A DNA stretch of 64,000 nucleotides from Elgaria multicarinata webbii (lineage: Eukaryota; Chordata; Lepidosauria; Squamata; Anguidae): assembly GCF_023053635.1 (NCBI RefSeq), contig NC_086192.1, positions 16,282,001-16,346,000 on the forward strand, read 5' to 3'. A model generated the notes under the pieces. The model did not search any database. It saw nothing but the letters and a program-made list of their open reading frames with translations, and was not told where the DNA came from. The position numbers and the translations under genes were made by a program. This document shows positions 1 through 22,748 of this stretch, piece after piece. How positions within the stretch are numbered: the first letter of the stretch is position 1; every line of letters starts with the position of its first letter.

Positions 1-29
1 GTTCAGCTGGGAATAAATGGTGCAGCCGT

Positions 30-68
30 GCGTGTGTGTGTGTGTGCGTGTGCATGTGTGTGCGTGTT
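30..68 (+). repeat. GT microsatellite
   Basis: An imperfect (GT)n run with GCGT and GCAT interruptions, in an STX1A intron. Confidence 0.85.
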
Positions 69-504
69 CTCGCAGAGCGGCCAAGAGGCGTGCCCTCCCC
101 GCACCCTTGGGGCTGCCGCGTCTCTGCTCCTCTGCCAGCGTTGCTTGGTTACATCAGCAATGTTCAGATTTCCAGGTGACGGCAATTCTCTCCTCTCCGG
201 GGGTGGGATCGCCGTTGCACCTGCCAGCTTTGGGGCCGAGTCTTGTGGGTGCCGGGGGGATGTGCAAGAGGAGAGATGGGGGGGCACATCTGCAGAAAAA
301 GGCAAGCGAAACCATCGGGGGGCTGTAGCAACACACATGCTCCACACTCGCACACACGCTGCTGTGCAAGAAAAAGCCACAGCTTTTAGCGAAAAAGTCA
401 ACTCAGGTTGATAGAGGTTTCTAAAATGAGGGCGGGGTGGAGGAAGTGTCCCTTTCTTTCTCCCCTTAGAGAAGACCAGCCTTCCAACCCTTGCACCCTA
501 CAGA

Positions 505-680
505 TCTGTTGGACTACAACTCCCACCATGCCCTGCCAGCACTTGCAGGAGCCCTTCCAGGGCCAGGCCTGTGAGAAGTAAGCGTGTGCTATGTAAAGGG
601 AGCCCCCCTTGTTCTTGCTGAACTGCCCTGGCCGGCTGGGGCATGCTGGGAATTGTAGTCCAACACACCTAGAGGCCACC
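505..680. mobile_element. Palindromic ZNF143-motif element
   Basis: Left arm GGACTACAACTCCCACCATG near 514-533; right arm GCATGCTGGGAATTGTAGT at 641-659. The arms are inverted copies about 110 bp apart. The structure suggests a non-autonomous foldback or DNA-transposon family; the exact family is not known to me. Confidence 0.55.
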
Positions 681-1097
681 TGGTTGGGAAACCTGGTCTG
701 GTTTGTCACACTGATGTTGCAGAGCGCATCTCTGCACCTGAAACGTTGGAAGCCTCTGATGTGAGCAGCAGCCTTCCGGTAGCTGTTGTTGTAGCGAGAG
801 CACAAGCATTCCCGTCTCCCCAGCCCTCCCGGAAGCAACGAGGGACGCAGAGGGGGTGGTTCAAGTCTGACCCGCACACACACACACACACACACAGAGG
901 CTGCCAGCAGTGGCTTGTGAGTGTGCAATGTTGCGTCTCCCCAGACCATCAGCCGCCTGTTCTCTGCTTCACATCCTTTCAGGGTATAATCAATGCCTCC
1001 GTTTGATCCCTGCCTCGGGACTGCAGGGTGGATTGGCCTGGTGGGTGGTGCCATCCAGGTGTAGAACATAACACACACACACACACACACTCTAAAA

Positions 1098-1137
1098 CAT
1101 CCTGAACATCTGGAGATACCTCCAGATGTTCAGGATG
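1098..1137. repeat. Perfect 18-bp hairpin
   Basis: CATCCTGAACATCTGGAG, then the 4-base loop ATAC, then its exact reverse complement. It lies 88 bp before an STX1A exon, directly after a CA microsatellite. The arm resembles the outer arm (ACATCTGGAGG) of the palindromic elements elsewhere in the window. Confidence 0.9.
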
Positions 1138-1225
1138 CTTTTGACAAAAGAAGCCGAAGCAGGGAGGAGGCTGCAGCCCAGGAGGTACCCTTCTCAGCCG
1201 TTCTCTTGATGTTTCTCCCTTCCAG

Positions 1226-12498
<11,273 letters not shown>

Positions 12499-13388
12499 CG
12501 GCCCACGGCCTGGACTCTCTGCCTTGGGGAACACGGAGATGAAGAGGCGCCCCGGGGCTGACCGGCCACCCAACCCGGCCCGTCTGCGCCCCGCAGCCGC
12601 CACAGGGGGACACAAGCGGACCCGCTCTTCCGCCTCCAATGCATGCTTGTTTGTGTGAACGCAGCGTGTCCCGTCCAGTGTGCGCAGCGGAGATGCACGG
12701 AGGCCCTTCTGACCTCCTCTTCCAGCCAGGGAGGGGGACACCACCCCCACCACCCCGTCCCTCTCCCCACCTTGTTTCAACCCAAAGGAGGTCCTCTCCC
12801 CCCCCTCCCCCAAAAGGTGAGTTTGCCTCAACAGCTGCGCCCGGTGAGCTAGCCCAGGCTTGGCCATCAACCCCATCAGAGGGGAGCCAATCAATCCCGC
12901 GATGGCTTCTCCCTCCCTCCCTCCCCAAACTGGGTCGGTCTTCCTCTCTTTTCGACCACAGCACCAGCGGGGACTTCTTGGGGGCCCGGTTGGCCCACTG
13001 GGTCGGCTAAAGTACTCCACCTTCCCCCAGCTCTCCACCTGCCCAGGAAGGATAGCAGCTGGCTCGTGCCTCCCTTTGTTTTGGACTCCCCTCGAGAGTT
13101 CTGGCTCCGTTTCTGTTCCCTGACCATCTCTCTCTCACTCTCTCACACACACACAGCCTGTTTTCCCAACAGCAGAGGAGGCAGGGGCTGGCCGTGCCTC
13201 TTGGAGAATTCGGAAACGTATTCCCTCAGGGAAACGGGGCCACCTGCAGGTTTTGGGGGGGGGGTCTGGGCCGGACCCCCTCCCTCCCTGACGCCACCCT
13301 CTCAGCCACGGCTCTCGCTCCTGGCCTCCGTCCTCATCGCTGCGCAGGCCTCGCCTCAAATACCGCGCCCTGTTCTGAGCCCCCGCTT

Positions 13389-13815
13389 TAAGAAGGGTTC
13401 AGACGCACTGGAAAGAGAAGGGCGACAGAGATGATCAGGGGATGCGCGGCGAGGAAAGGTGGAAAGAACTGGGCACGTTGAGCCCTGAGAAGAGAAGACC
13501 GGGGGGGGGGGGGACACGATGAGCGCGCTTTTTAAGTGCCTCAGGAGTTGCTGCAGAGGGCTGCACCGCTTCTTCGCCATCCAAGGCGGCTACAGGGAGG
13601 CGGATTTCGGCTGAACGTCAGGAAGAACATCCCGTCGGTGAGAGCAGTCAGACAACAGAACCGACGCCTGCAGAGGCGGTGGGTTCTGCCCCTGGAGGTA
13701 TTGAGCAAGAGACTGCACAGCTGTCTGTTGTGGATTCCTGCACTGAGCGAGGGTGTGTGTGGGTTCGGCATGCTCCTCCCCCACTTCCTTTCCAACTCCA
13801 GGATTCCACGAATTG
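13389..13815 (+). mobile_element. CR1 LINE 3' end inside the STX1A 3' UTR
   Basis: Diverged sense CR1: CAGACGCACTGGAAAGAGAA, TGAGCCCTGAGAAGAGAAGA, ACGTCAGGAAGAAC, GTGAGAGCAGT and TTCCAACTCCAGGATTCCA. It is longer at the 5' end than the 5256 copy. Confidence 0.75.
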
Positions 13816-14565
13816 TGCAGCCTGCGAGCTTCCAGGAACTGGACTGATTTCATTTTGGGCCTGTGCGCCGAGCATCCGTTCCCGGGAGACCGGCTCCTCC
13901 CTTGCGATGGGCAAATCGTCTTCCTTCCTTCTGCCTCCATCCTGCAGTAGCTAGATGAGAAATCGCCACTTTCCACGGAGTAGATCTGATTAAGCGTAAG
14001 GCTTTGCGCGTGCCGTTCTGCCCCCTGCCGGAGCCGTGGGGCCCGATCCTTCCCCTCCTCCTCTGTGATCTTAACGGACTCTTCTACAACCAGGGCAAAG
14101 GTGGCAACGTCACCGCTGGCGCTGTGGCCGCTGCAGCCACCGCCACCACCCCGGGCCTTCGTCCAAACACGTCTCCGTCGTTGCATCTCAAAACTGAGCT
14201 CCCCTGACCGCAGCGCCAAACGTCCTTTTCTTTTTTTTAAAGGGGGGGGGGACTCTGAAGTGCCACCACAGCCCCCTCCGGCTGCAGTATTCAGCGCTTT
14301 TGCGGGGGGAGACGCTGAAGACGGGACTCCGGAGGCCGCCTCCGGCGTCACCTTGTTGCTGTGCGATGTGAGCCACGGGCCCTGGTCTCTCTTGTGGCCC
14401 TCCTGCTGGCCCGGCTTTCCATCTGGGTGGATTTGGAACTGCCTGGCTGTGACCACCTTCCTACACCCGTCTCTTTTCTTCCTGGCTTCATTAAACACCT
14501 GCCCCTCCCCGAGACTTTGCGGGGGGGCGGGGGGGCCTTCCTTTTACGGATGGAATTTTATGTAG

Positions 14566-14571
14566 AATAAA
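14566..14571 (+). terminator. STX1A: Poly(A) signal AATAAA, likely STX1A
   Basis: AATAAA in an AT-rich stretch (TAGAATAAAAAGTATTTATA) is followed by TGTG and TTTTG tracts, as at a normal cleavage site. It is the first convincing plus-strand signal after the STX1A stop. Confidence 0.6.
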
Positions 14572-14884
14572 AAGTATTTATATCTGTGAAGAATTGTTTT
14601 GACTCTTTTGCAAACTGCACCATCGGAGCGGCTACGTTCAGCATCCTAATTTTACCTTTCTGCAGCTCTGGACTGATGCCTGAATAATTTCTCTTCTTGC
14701 GTACGTTCTCAAGTTTCACTAGTTATGGGAAGGGGCCGCCGGGCAATCGCCCCCCCCCCTTTCCCTAACAAGCACCGTTCCTGCTGCCGCCGCTCGAAAC
14801 CTCCAGCAGGCGGGTTCCCAGCTGCTTTGCAGCCATGAGGACTAGGAACTTGACAAGGAGAGTGAAGGTGTCGAGGAAGCTGGG

Positions 14885-15510
14885 CCCTACAAGCACTCCT
14901 CCAGGCGGTGGGCTTCCGCCTCACCCTTCAACAAATGCCTGGAGGTGCTTACAAGGAGAGCTGTGCTCCGCTTCACTTCGCAGAAGCGAGAGCGGAGCGG
15001 CCTGATTCGCCTCCAACAAAGGCGGAGACAGATTGGGTCAGGGGAGCTGCAGATCGAGGTGAAACGGTTCGCCTTGATCCAGAGCCCCAGACGCAGGTAA
15101 GTGGGGGGGAGGGGGAATCACCTGGGGCCGCCGCTGCAGTCCGTGTGGCGACGACGCCAGGTAAGGGGGAGGGGGGTTTACCTGTGTCTGTCGCGATCCA
15201 TTGCGGGCTTCAATCGAGGCCCTGGCTTCAAGCCAGGACCTCGATTGAAGCCCATGACGGACCCAGGTAAGGGGGGGGTGGCTTATCGGCCCCCATTTTG
15301 TTCCCCCTTCCCCACTTATCTGCCTCTGCCGTCTACCACGGAGGCAAGTAAGTAGGGAAGGGGGGGAAATCTCGATCCGCCCCTCTGGATCACACTCCGC
15401 AGAGTGGGGGACAGGCGGATTGACCCAAAGCGGTTCAGGCCCGATCCAGAGATTCCGGATCGGGTCACGAAGTGGTTCGGGGGGTCCGTGCACAGCCCTA
15501 CTTCCAAGCA
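14885..15510. repeat. Unclassified repeat with stem-loops and repeated donor-like motifs
   Basis: Contains GGAGGTGCTTACAAGG facing CAAGCACTCCTCC, the perfect nested hairpin at 15205-15253, four copies of a CAGGTAAG or CAAGTAAG motif followed by G-runs, and the end GTGCACAGCCCTAC. The overall look is that of a short non-autonomous element; I do not know its family. Confidence 0.5.
15205..15253. repeat. Perfect nested hairpin
   Basis: GGGCTTCAATCGAGG, then CCTGGCTT, then AAGCCAGG, then CCTCGATTGAAGCCC. Both arm pairs are exact, with single-base spacers. Confidence 0.9.
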
Positions 15511-16082
15511 TCATGAACACTCAACAAGCCACGGGGCGATGCGTGATGGTGGGTGGGGAGGGGGTTGTACCATACCAGCTCACAGACCGAGACCAGGACC
15601 TCAGGGGAAATCCAAGGAGTGGAACAAATCTAAGCTAGGAATTATGGGAGTTGCAGTCCCAACGCTTTTCTGCAGGGAGACCGGTTGGGGACAGCTGATG
15701 CCATTGGTTTCCTCTCTGCCCACAGCCCTCTGCTAAGGGGCGTCGCTTCATTCCAGCAAGCCAGATAGTAAAGCTGAACTCCAAAGTCTCCTCGTGGGGG
15801 TGGGGGTGGCCGGAGACGGACACACAGCACCAAGCACAAGTAGCAGCAGCGCAAGGGAGTTTTATCTTTCACGTCCCCTGCAAGAGAAGCATTTTAACTC
15901 AACACGGCCGTGATTCCTGCATTCCGGCTTCCCTTCCAGTACCAGGAATGCAGAACCTGTCAATCCAAGGGCCGGATCCCATTTCGGAGATGGTCTCGGG
16001 GGCCGCGTCCCCTCGGTGGCAGCGGCCGAAGAGGTGGAGGCCAAAGAGAGCAGCCTATTGTAGCTCAAAGCTCCTGTCAGCA

Positions 16083-16452
16083 AGTCTAAGGAGGGACATT
16101 GGTAAAGGAAGGACGTCTTCATACAGCGCAGAGTTAAAACTGTGGAATTCATTACCGCAAGATGTAGTGGTGGCCACCCATTTGGATGGCTTTAAAAGGG
16201 GGCTGGATGAATTCCTGGAAGAGGTGAAGGCTATCCATGGCTACGAGCCCTGATGGGTGTGTGCTGTCTCCAGTATCTGAGGCAGTAAGCCTGTGTGCAC
16301 CAGTTGCTGGGGAACATGGGTGGGAGGGTGCTGTTGCACCCTGTCCTGCTTGTTCATCCCTGGCCGATGGCTGGTTGGCCACTGTGTAGACAGAGTGGTA
16401 GACTAGATGGACCCTCGGTCTGATCCAGCATCAGGGCTCTTCGGATGCTCTT
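16083..16452 (+). mobile_element. CR1-type LINE 3' end, second subfamily
   Basis: Same family as 11252: AGGACGTCTTCATACAGCGC, ACCCATTTGGATGGCTTTAA, CAGTTGCTGGGGAACATGGG and GGTCTGATCCAGCATCAGGG. Confidence 0.8.
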
Positions 16453-17130
16453 ATTGCAACGCTTTAGAACGGCCGTTTCCTACCTAGGGGAAACACATCA
16501 ACAGACCCGGAACACAGCAGCCGTTGCTGCAAGCGGCCGTTTCCAAGGCCTCGTTTAATAGGTGAGCCGGCGCGGTAAGGAAGGCCAAATCTGGGACGGA
16601 GGGCGTTGGCAAGGAGCCTTCCAGCAAGTAAACAGGGAGGTGGTCCCAGGCACAGCCAGGCGGGCAGGTCCCACGCAGTCTCTTTCATCCAGAGGTGGCA
16701 AGAACCCGTAGAAGAGGAGAGGCTGAGGCAGCCAGGGATGGATGGGGGGGGGACCCCGCCTGGAGGGAGTTCTCTGTGTGCAAGTCCTCTGGTGGCATCC
16801 ACCACCACCACCCCGACTTCTTAGGGGTTCGCAGCCTGGCACCAAGCACTCCACAGCCCTCGAACGGTCCAGTCGGCTGAGCAGGGGATTCAGAAGTGAG
16901 GCCGACGCTTCCGGCCCGTGTATTTTGTGTCTGCCCGCACCTCCCTGCGGGTGAAACATGGGAAAGGTCAAAACCCACGAGCGAAAGAGCTTGGCCAGAA
17001 AGGAGGAGTGGCCGGCGGTTTCTACCTTCCGGGTAAGCCCTAGCGTGCCTCTGTTCCTCTAAAGCAGCGTCGCCCAACCTGGTGGCCGCCAGAGGGGTCG
17101 GAAGGCAACACCCATCATCCCCAGGCAGAC

Positions 17131-20100
17131 TTACTTGCCCTGCCGGCGCCTCCGCTCTTTCTTCTCGAAGACCCAGTCCCGGCTCTTCTTTGCCGACTTC
17201 CCTTTGGCGTTTCTAAACCGCGTCCTAGAGGGGAACGAGAGCTAAGTCAGGGAACGGCGTCCCCGATTTGTTCAGCTGTAAACTCCCCAAATGGCCTTGG
17301 AGGGCTGCTGGCTTTTCCTTTCCCCATGCCCCTGCGCTAGAGGAGTCCTTCTACCAGCCTACTTTACAAGGTTGTTGCAGGAAACACAGCAACGACGCCT
17401 TACAAAGCGCTTGTAGAAAGACCACACAAACGTGCAATGAGTATTTCTAGACCAATATTATTATTTTTTTAAAAACCGTCACCCCCCTAATCCCTCAGCG
17501 GAGGATAAACTGGCAAGGTAAGCCGGAACAGGTTGGGGGAGGAGGTGCAAGTTGCCCAACCCCAGTTTAAAGACACAGCGCCACTGAAACCATACCACAA
17601 AAACTGAAGAAGTGACCAGAAAGACAGAACAGAAAAACCATATAGGTTGGGAGAAAGCAAAAGCAGGAGTCAGCATTCAGAAATTGAAAACTTTTTGCTC
17701 CGTGTCAACAGGTTGAAACAAAGCTTTCAAAGGCCGATTTCAAATGAAATCGGTGTGTTTACCTGCCTTCAAAAAGGCAGCAGGGAGGCGGCTGTACGAA
17801 CTTCTCTTGGAAGAGAGTTCCACAACGTTAGTTGGGGGCTACAGCAGAGAAGGCCGTGCTGCTGGTGGAGATTAATCCAGCCTCCCCGTAAAAGAGAAGC
17901 CAGAGCAAAGCCTCACCAGATGATCTTAAGCATCAGGGAAACTCATACAGGGGGACGTGTCCCCTCCTCAAGGAGGCAGCCAGGATCCAAACCGTTTAGG
18001 GCTCTGAGAGCTAAAAACCCAGCACTTTGAACTGCGCCCAGAAATGAACCGACAGCCAGCGCAGATGTTTCCAAAGAAAGAAGGTGGGAGAATAGTGCAG
18101 GCTGACCGCTGTGTTCTGCATCAGCTAAAGCGTTTGGACTGTCTTCAAGGGCAGCCCCAAGTAGAGTGAACAGTAGTCTAATCTGGAGATCTGCGAAGCG
18201 TAGACGACAGTGGCTAGGCCGCCCAGCAAGGGATTATCTGCCCAGTCGGCCATTCAGGGCACCTACTGGAATCTCGCTGAGGGGCTTTTCCCCTAACAGC
18301 TTGTAAGAGGCAGGAAAACATGGCAACCCAGGGCTGCTGGTCACCATGACGACGGTCCTCTAGCCCTTGCTGTTCGTCTCTCCCACAAGCCACGGAGGGG
18401 ATGGGGGTTGCCCCACGCGGCTACTGGGGAGGAGACGCAGCTGCAAGCGGCAGCGGCTTTAGACAGTCCGTGACACTCTGCCGCTTCTCACAGCCACCCT
18501 GAGAGGCAGACAGGCTGCAATTACTCCCATTTCACAGTTGGGAGAAGTGAGGCCCAGAGAACGATTTGCCCCGGGTGACCCGGGGTGCGACTTGGGTCTC
18601 CCTGCCAGCCCCACCAAACCTGGCCTCTGACAGGAAGCGCCCGCCAGCCGGCCTCGGCTGTGACGTCAACGCTGCCCCTGGGCCAAATTTCGGGGGGCGG
18701 AGGGGTCATTGCTTGCCTCTTCCAGGCTTTGAGCAGGATATTCTCAGCGTTTCCATATCTTGGAAATCTCACGCTGTTAGAGGTTGCGTTGTGCCATGCT
18801 TTGGAAATGTAGCAGGCGACGAGCAAGGCTTCCATGGAGGAATCGGAAGGAGCAGGGCTTTAGGAAACCGGTGCTCCCCCTTCGGCCTCCCTTCCGAGCT
18901 TGCAACGGCCTTGCAGGGCTGACGGAGTTGAGGGCGGAAGAGCCCCGAGGCTGGACCAAACCGAGGGGCCCGTCTAGTCCAGCCTTCTGGTCACACCGTG
19001 GCCCACCGGCTGCCTTCGTAGCCCAAGAAGCCTGGAGGGCACTGAGAAACCCCCCACTTTCAGCCCCCCGCCCCTCATTCCAGCCCTGGCACCTTTCGTT
19101 GGTGAACTTCGCCCGGGCCGCCGCTTCTTCACTGCACTCTGTTCCGAGGCCCTGCAAAAAGCACAACGCTCATTTGCCTCGGAGGCAACAGCGGCAGCAG
19201 GAAGAACACAGCCTCCGCCGCCACCACCGTGCAGGGAAGGAAATGCCCCCCGGGGGGTGGGGGGGAGAGGCGACGGACCGCCTCCTTCCAAACCAGGGGG
19301 CTCACGACCCTTCGCGGAAAGGACAGGGACTCAAACCACAACTGACGTCTTTCGCTCCCCCAACGCCTTCAAACGCCGCAAAGGACGGGCTCAAACCTCT
19401 TTTGGCCCACTCCCATCTCAGGGGCCGCGTCGCAGCGGTGGACGGGCCAACGGCAAGGCAGGCGGGGCCCGAAACAAGCCGCATCGGCCCCAGCAGTAAG
19501 AGTCCCGGGTCCCCACCAGCTTGTTTACCTTCGGGAGCGTGTCCGTTGTGCCAACAAAGAGGCAGAGGAAGAACCTGGGGAGGAGAAAGGAAGAGGTGGG
19601 ATGAAGGTCGAACCCAGCACCTGGGCGGGGGGTCACTCCATGGACACAGCTGCCTGGGCACAAGGAGCCGCCCTGCGCAGAGGTGGGGGGCTGGCCTCAT
19701 CTGGCCCCCTCCTCTCCTCCCTCGTGAGCCGCCGTGCCCCAAGATCTCCCGCGGGGAGCCAGTTTCCACCCCCCCGTGAGTCACAGAATCATAGAATAGC
19801 AGAGTTGGAAGGGGCCTACAAGGCCATCGAGTCCAACCCCCTGCTCAATGCAGGAATCCACCCTAAAGCATCCCTGACAGAGGGTTGTCCAGCTGCCTCT
19901 TGAAGGCCTCTAGTGTGGGAGAGCCCACAACCTCCCTAGGTCACTGGTTCCATTCTTGCACTGCTCTAACAGTCAGGAAGTTTTTCCTGATGTCCAGCCG
20001 GAATCTGGCTTCCTTTAACTTGAACCCGTTATTCTGTGTCCTGCACTCTGGGAGGACCGAGAAGAGATCCTGGCCCTCCTCTGTGTGACCACCTTTTAAG

Positions 20101-22692
20101 GATTTGAAGAGTGCTCTCATGTCTCCCCTCCATCTTCTCTTCTCCAGGCTAAACATGCCCAGTTCTTTCAGTCTCTCTTCATAGGGCTTTGTTTCCAGAC
20201 CCCTGATCATCCTGGTTGCCCTCCTCCGAACACGCTCCAGCTTGTCTGTGTCCTTCTTGAATTGTGGAGAAGGATGCAGACAAGCTGGAGTCAAATCCAT
20301 CCGCCCTGGGATTCCCCCAATCCCAATCCTGGCCTGACTTCCAGGCGCTTGCACACACACACACACACACCCTTTGGCCCTGCCCATCACTGGAAGGCAG
20401 CTCCCGAGAGCTTTCCCAAAGTGTACTTAGTCCCCCTGATCTGGGCCCACAAGCCTCAAGAGGATCCAAGGAGGCAGCCTCCTCCGGCAGCAAGGAGCCC
20501 GTCCTCCCCTCCCCTCCCCTCCCCTCGGGCCCCGCATCTCCAGACGGAAGAGGACCACGCTCACTTCTTGGCTTTGGCGCTGTTGGGGTAGTCCACCACC
20601 ATCCCTCCGCTGAAACCCGCCTTCATGGCTTGCGTGGTGATCAGCTCCAGCTGGTGGGAGAGAAGGAGCCTGGATGAGCGCAGGCGGCTGGGACGTCCTC
20701 TCCTTGGCCACGCCGGCCATCCGCTGGGCTGGGCTGGGCCTGCCTCCTCTAAAGAGGAGCCCTTCGCTCTCCAGGACACACTGCCCTTGGACGCTACGCC
20801 CCTTTTCATTCCCTGCCTCAGCTGCAGATCAGGGGACCCCAAACTGACTTAACGCCACGCACAGCCAGGTGTGAACAAAACATTCCTGTCCCTTTCACAG
20901 GCCAGGGCGAGATGCTCTAAAACCAACCGGAGTAAAGAATGCCTCTGGTCCCTTCCCCGCCTTCCTCTGGCTTCCCCAACCTGTTCCCATCAACATTTCC
21001 AGAGTCAGCCTCACATCATCCTTTGCCAGAGAGCCTCCCCTGAAAGAGCTCTGGACTGGCTGGAGCCAGGCCTGCCCCTCCCAGCGGAAGGTCCGTGGCT
21101 CGAAATGAGTCCTGGCGGCTGCTGGATTCCCTGACGCAGCAAGGAACCAGGAGCAGCCCTGGCTGATCTAGCCGGAAACACACGCCCAGCTCCAAAGCAG
21201 GCCACAGAGAACGGCAGCACCGATGCCTGCCTGCCTGCCTGCTTGCCCTCAGTACCCCTAGACTTTGCAGCATCTGGCCTTCCCCCCCACCCACCCCCAC
21301 CCCAAGAGACGCACCTGCTGAGAGTTTTCTGGGTACATCTGCAGTACAGCACGGGCTCCTCGAGCCTAGAGAGAAGAAAGGTGCGTTACGAACCCAGTCA
21401 AAGGAACACCCTGAACACTCGCTTGGGAAGTTCACTCTCCCCTTACCGCTGGTGTGGCTACTGCAATTCCCATCTGGCCTGAAGTCCTCACTTGCCGGCA
21501 ACAAGCCACAGTGGAGGAGGCTGGAGCCCTACCAAAGTTTCTTCAAAGGCGGGGACTTCAGCTAGGGACTTTGAGCGGGGAAGGGGGTTGCTCTCTGCTC
21601 CCCCATTTTTCTCCCCACACACCATGACCTCGCTTCTCTTCCTCTGCATCCTTTTCTTTTTCCGCCTCTGGACTCAACCCCTTATTTAGGGGCAGGTGAA
21701 GGCACCGGAGAGTTTGCAGCCATGCAACACTTCAGCCTGCCCTTCCTTCCTTCCTTCCTCCCTCCCTTCCTTCCTTCCTCCCTCAGCAACAGCTTGGGAA
21801 AAGGGGGCAGGCGACCGAAAGCAAGAGCGGCCCTTACCAAAGCGGTATAGAGAGTCGAGAAGAACCAATACAGCCTCTTCGGAGGGCTGTGGGTCTTCTT
21901 ATCGGCGTTGCACAACCATTGCACGGCGGAAATGCTGCAAGAGACGGCGGGATTTCAGCAGCCTCTCAGGAAGGCAGGGCCAGGCAAGTCCCCTTTTAGG
22001 AAGTCCCCCAGCACCACCTCACTTTACAGTGCAAGAGATTTTCAACCTGTCCTGCACTCTGGGAGGATCGAGAAGAGATCCTGGCCTTCCTCTGTGTGAC
22101 AACCTTTTAAGTATTTGAAGAGTGCTCTCATGTCTCCCCTCAGCCTTCTCTTCTCCAGGCTAAACAGGCCCAGTTCTTTCAGTCTCTCCTCATAGGGCTT
22201 TGTCTCCAGACCCCTTTCTTTCCAGAGGAGGCCCTTCCCCAAATATCGTCAGTGAAAGATACACACTACGCATTCCCGTGGTGGCACCCCTAACTTTGGA
22301 ATACCACCCTCCACCCCACCAACCACTCAAAGGAGATACATCTGGTGTTCTCCTTTCACTGCCAAGTCAAAACACTTCTTTTTTGCCTTAGCATGTGAAC
22401 ACTTAAACATTTAAGTTAATTCAAAATTGTTGTTTTTGTTTGGCTTCCTGGTTGAAGAATTGCTGCTTGATTTGCTTCCTAATGTGTCATTCTATCATTG
22501 TTCTATTGGATGTGTTGTTTGTTTTTAACGTTGCGTACAATGTCCGGGGATTTCTTGCGGATCAACGGTGGTTTATACATTTTAACTCATAAATAAAATC
22601 AATTATTAGATTGTAAGCCTATGCGGCAGAGTCTTGCTATTTACTGTTTTACTCTGTACAGCACCATGTACACTGATGGTGCTATATAAATA

Positions 22693-22748
<56 letters not shown>

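Larger units (their letters stand above)
1..1225. other. STX1A upstream intron, no exon seen
   Basis: No coding exon is recognisable here. The STX1A exons for residues 1-69 must lie upstream of the window. The stretch holds a GT-rich microsatellite (about 30-68), two CA microsatellites (about 870-895 and 1070-1090), one palindromic ZNF143-motif element (about 505-680) and a perfect hairpin at 1098-1137. Confidence 0.6.
12499..14590 (+). other. STX1A: Probable STX1A 3' UTR
   Basis: About 2.1 kb follow the STX1A stop with no further exon, up to a canonical poly(A) signal at 14566-14571. The segment contains a CR1 LINE 3' end in sense orientation (about 13389-13815), so part of the UTR would be transposon-derived. 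The UTR extent is inferred from the first good AATAAA and has no transcript support here. Confidence 0.55.
14591..17130. other. STX1A-BUD23 tail-to-tail interval
   Basis: No secure coding exon. It contains a foldback-rich unclassified repeat (about 14885-15510), a palindromic-element remnant (about 15635-15690), a CR1-type LINE 3' end (about 16083-16452) and, on the minus strand, the probable BUD23 3' UTR. A minus-strand ATTAAA at 16555-16560 could be the BUD23 poly(A) signal. The missing BUD23 terminal exon should lie between about 16460 and 17130. Confidence 0.5.

Noticed and set aside
16463-16486. Minus-strand GRKRPF plus stop as the BUD23 C-terminus.
   Set aside because: The only nearby acceptors (CTTGCAG and TTTCCCCTAG) give the wrong reading phase from exon 11, so it was not added to the gene model.
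17040-17058. A tiny BUD23 terminal exon (GTEAR then stop).
   Set aside because: The phase works but the intron would be only 76 bp and the residues do not match the conserved tail; too weak to annotate.
18784-19779. A 331-codon plus-strand open frame.
   Set aside because: Overlaps BUD23 exons 9 and 10 on the opposite strand; no domain; compositional artefact.
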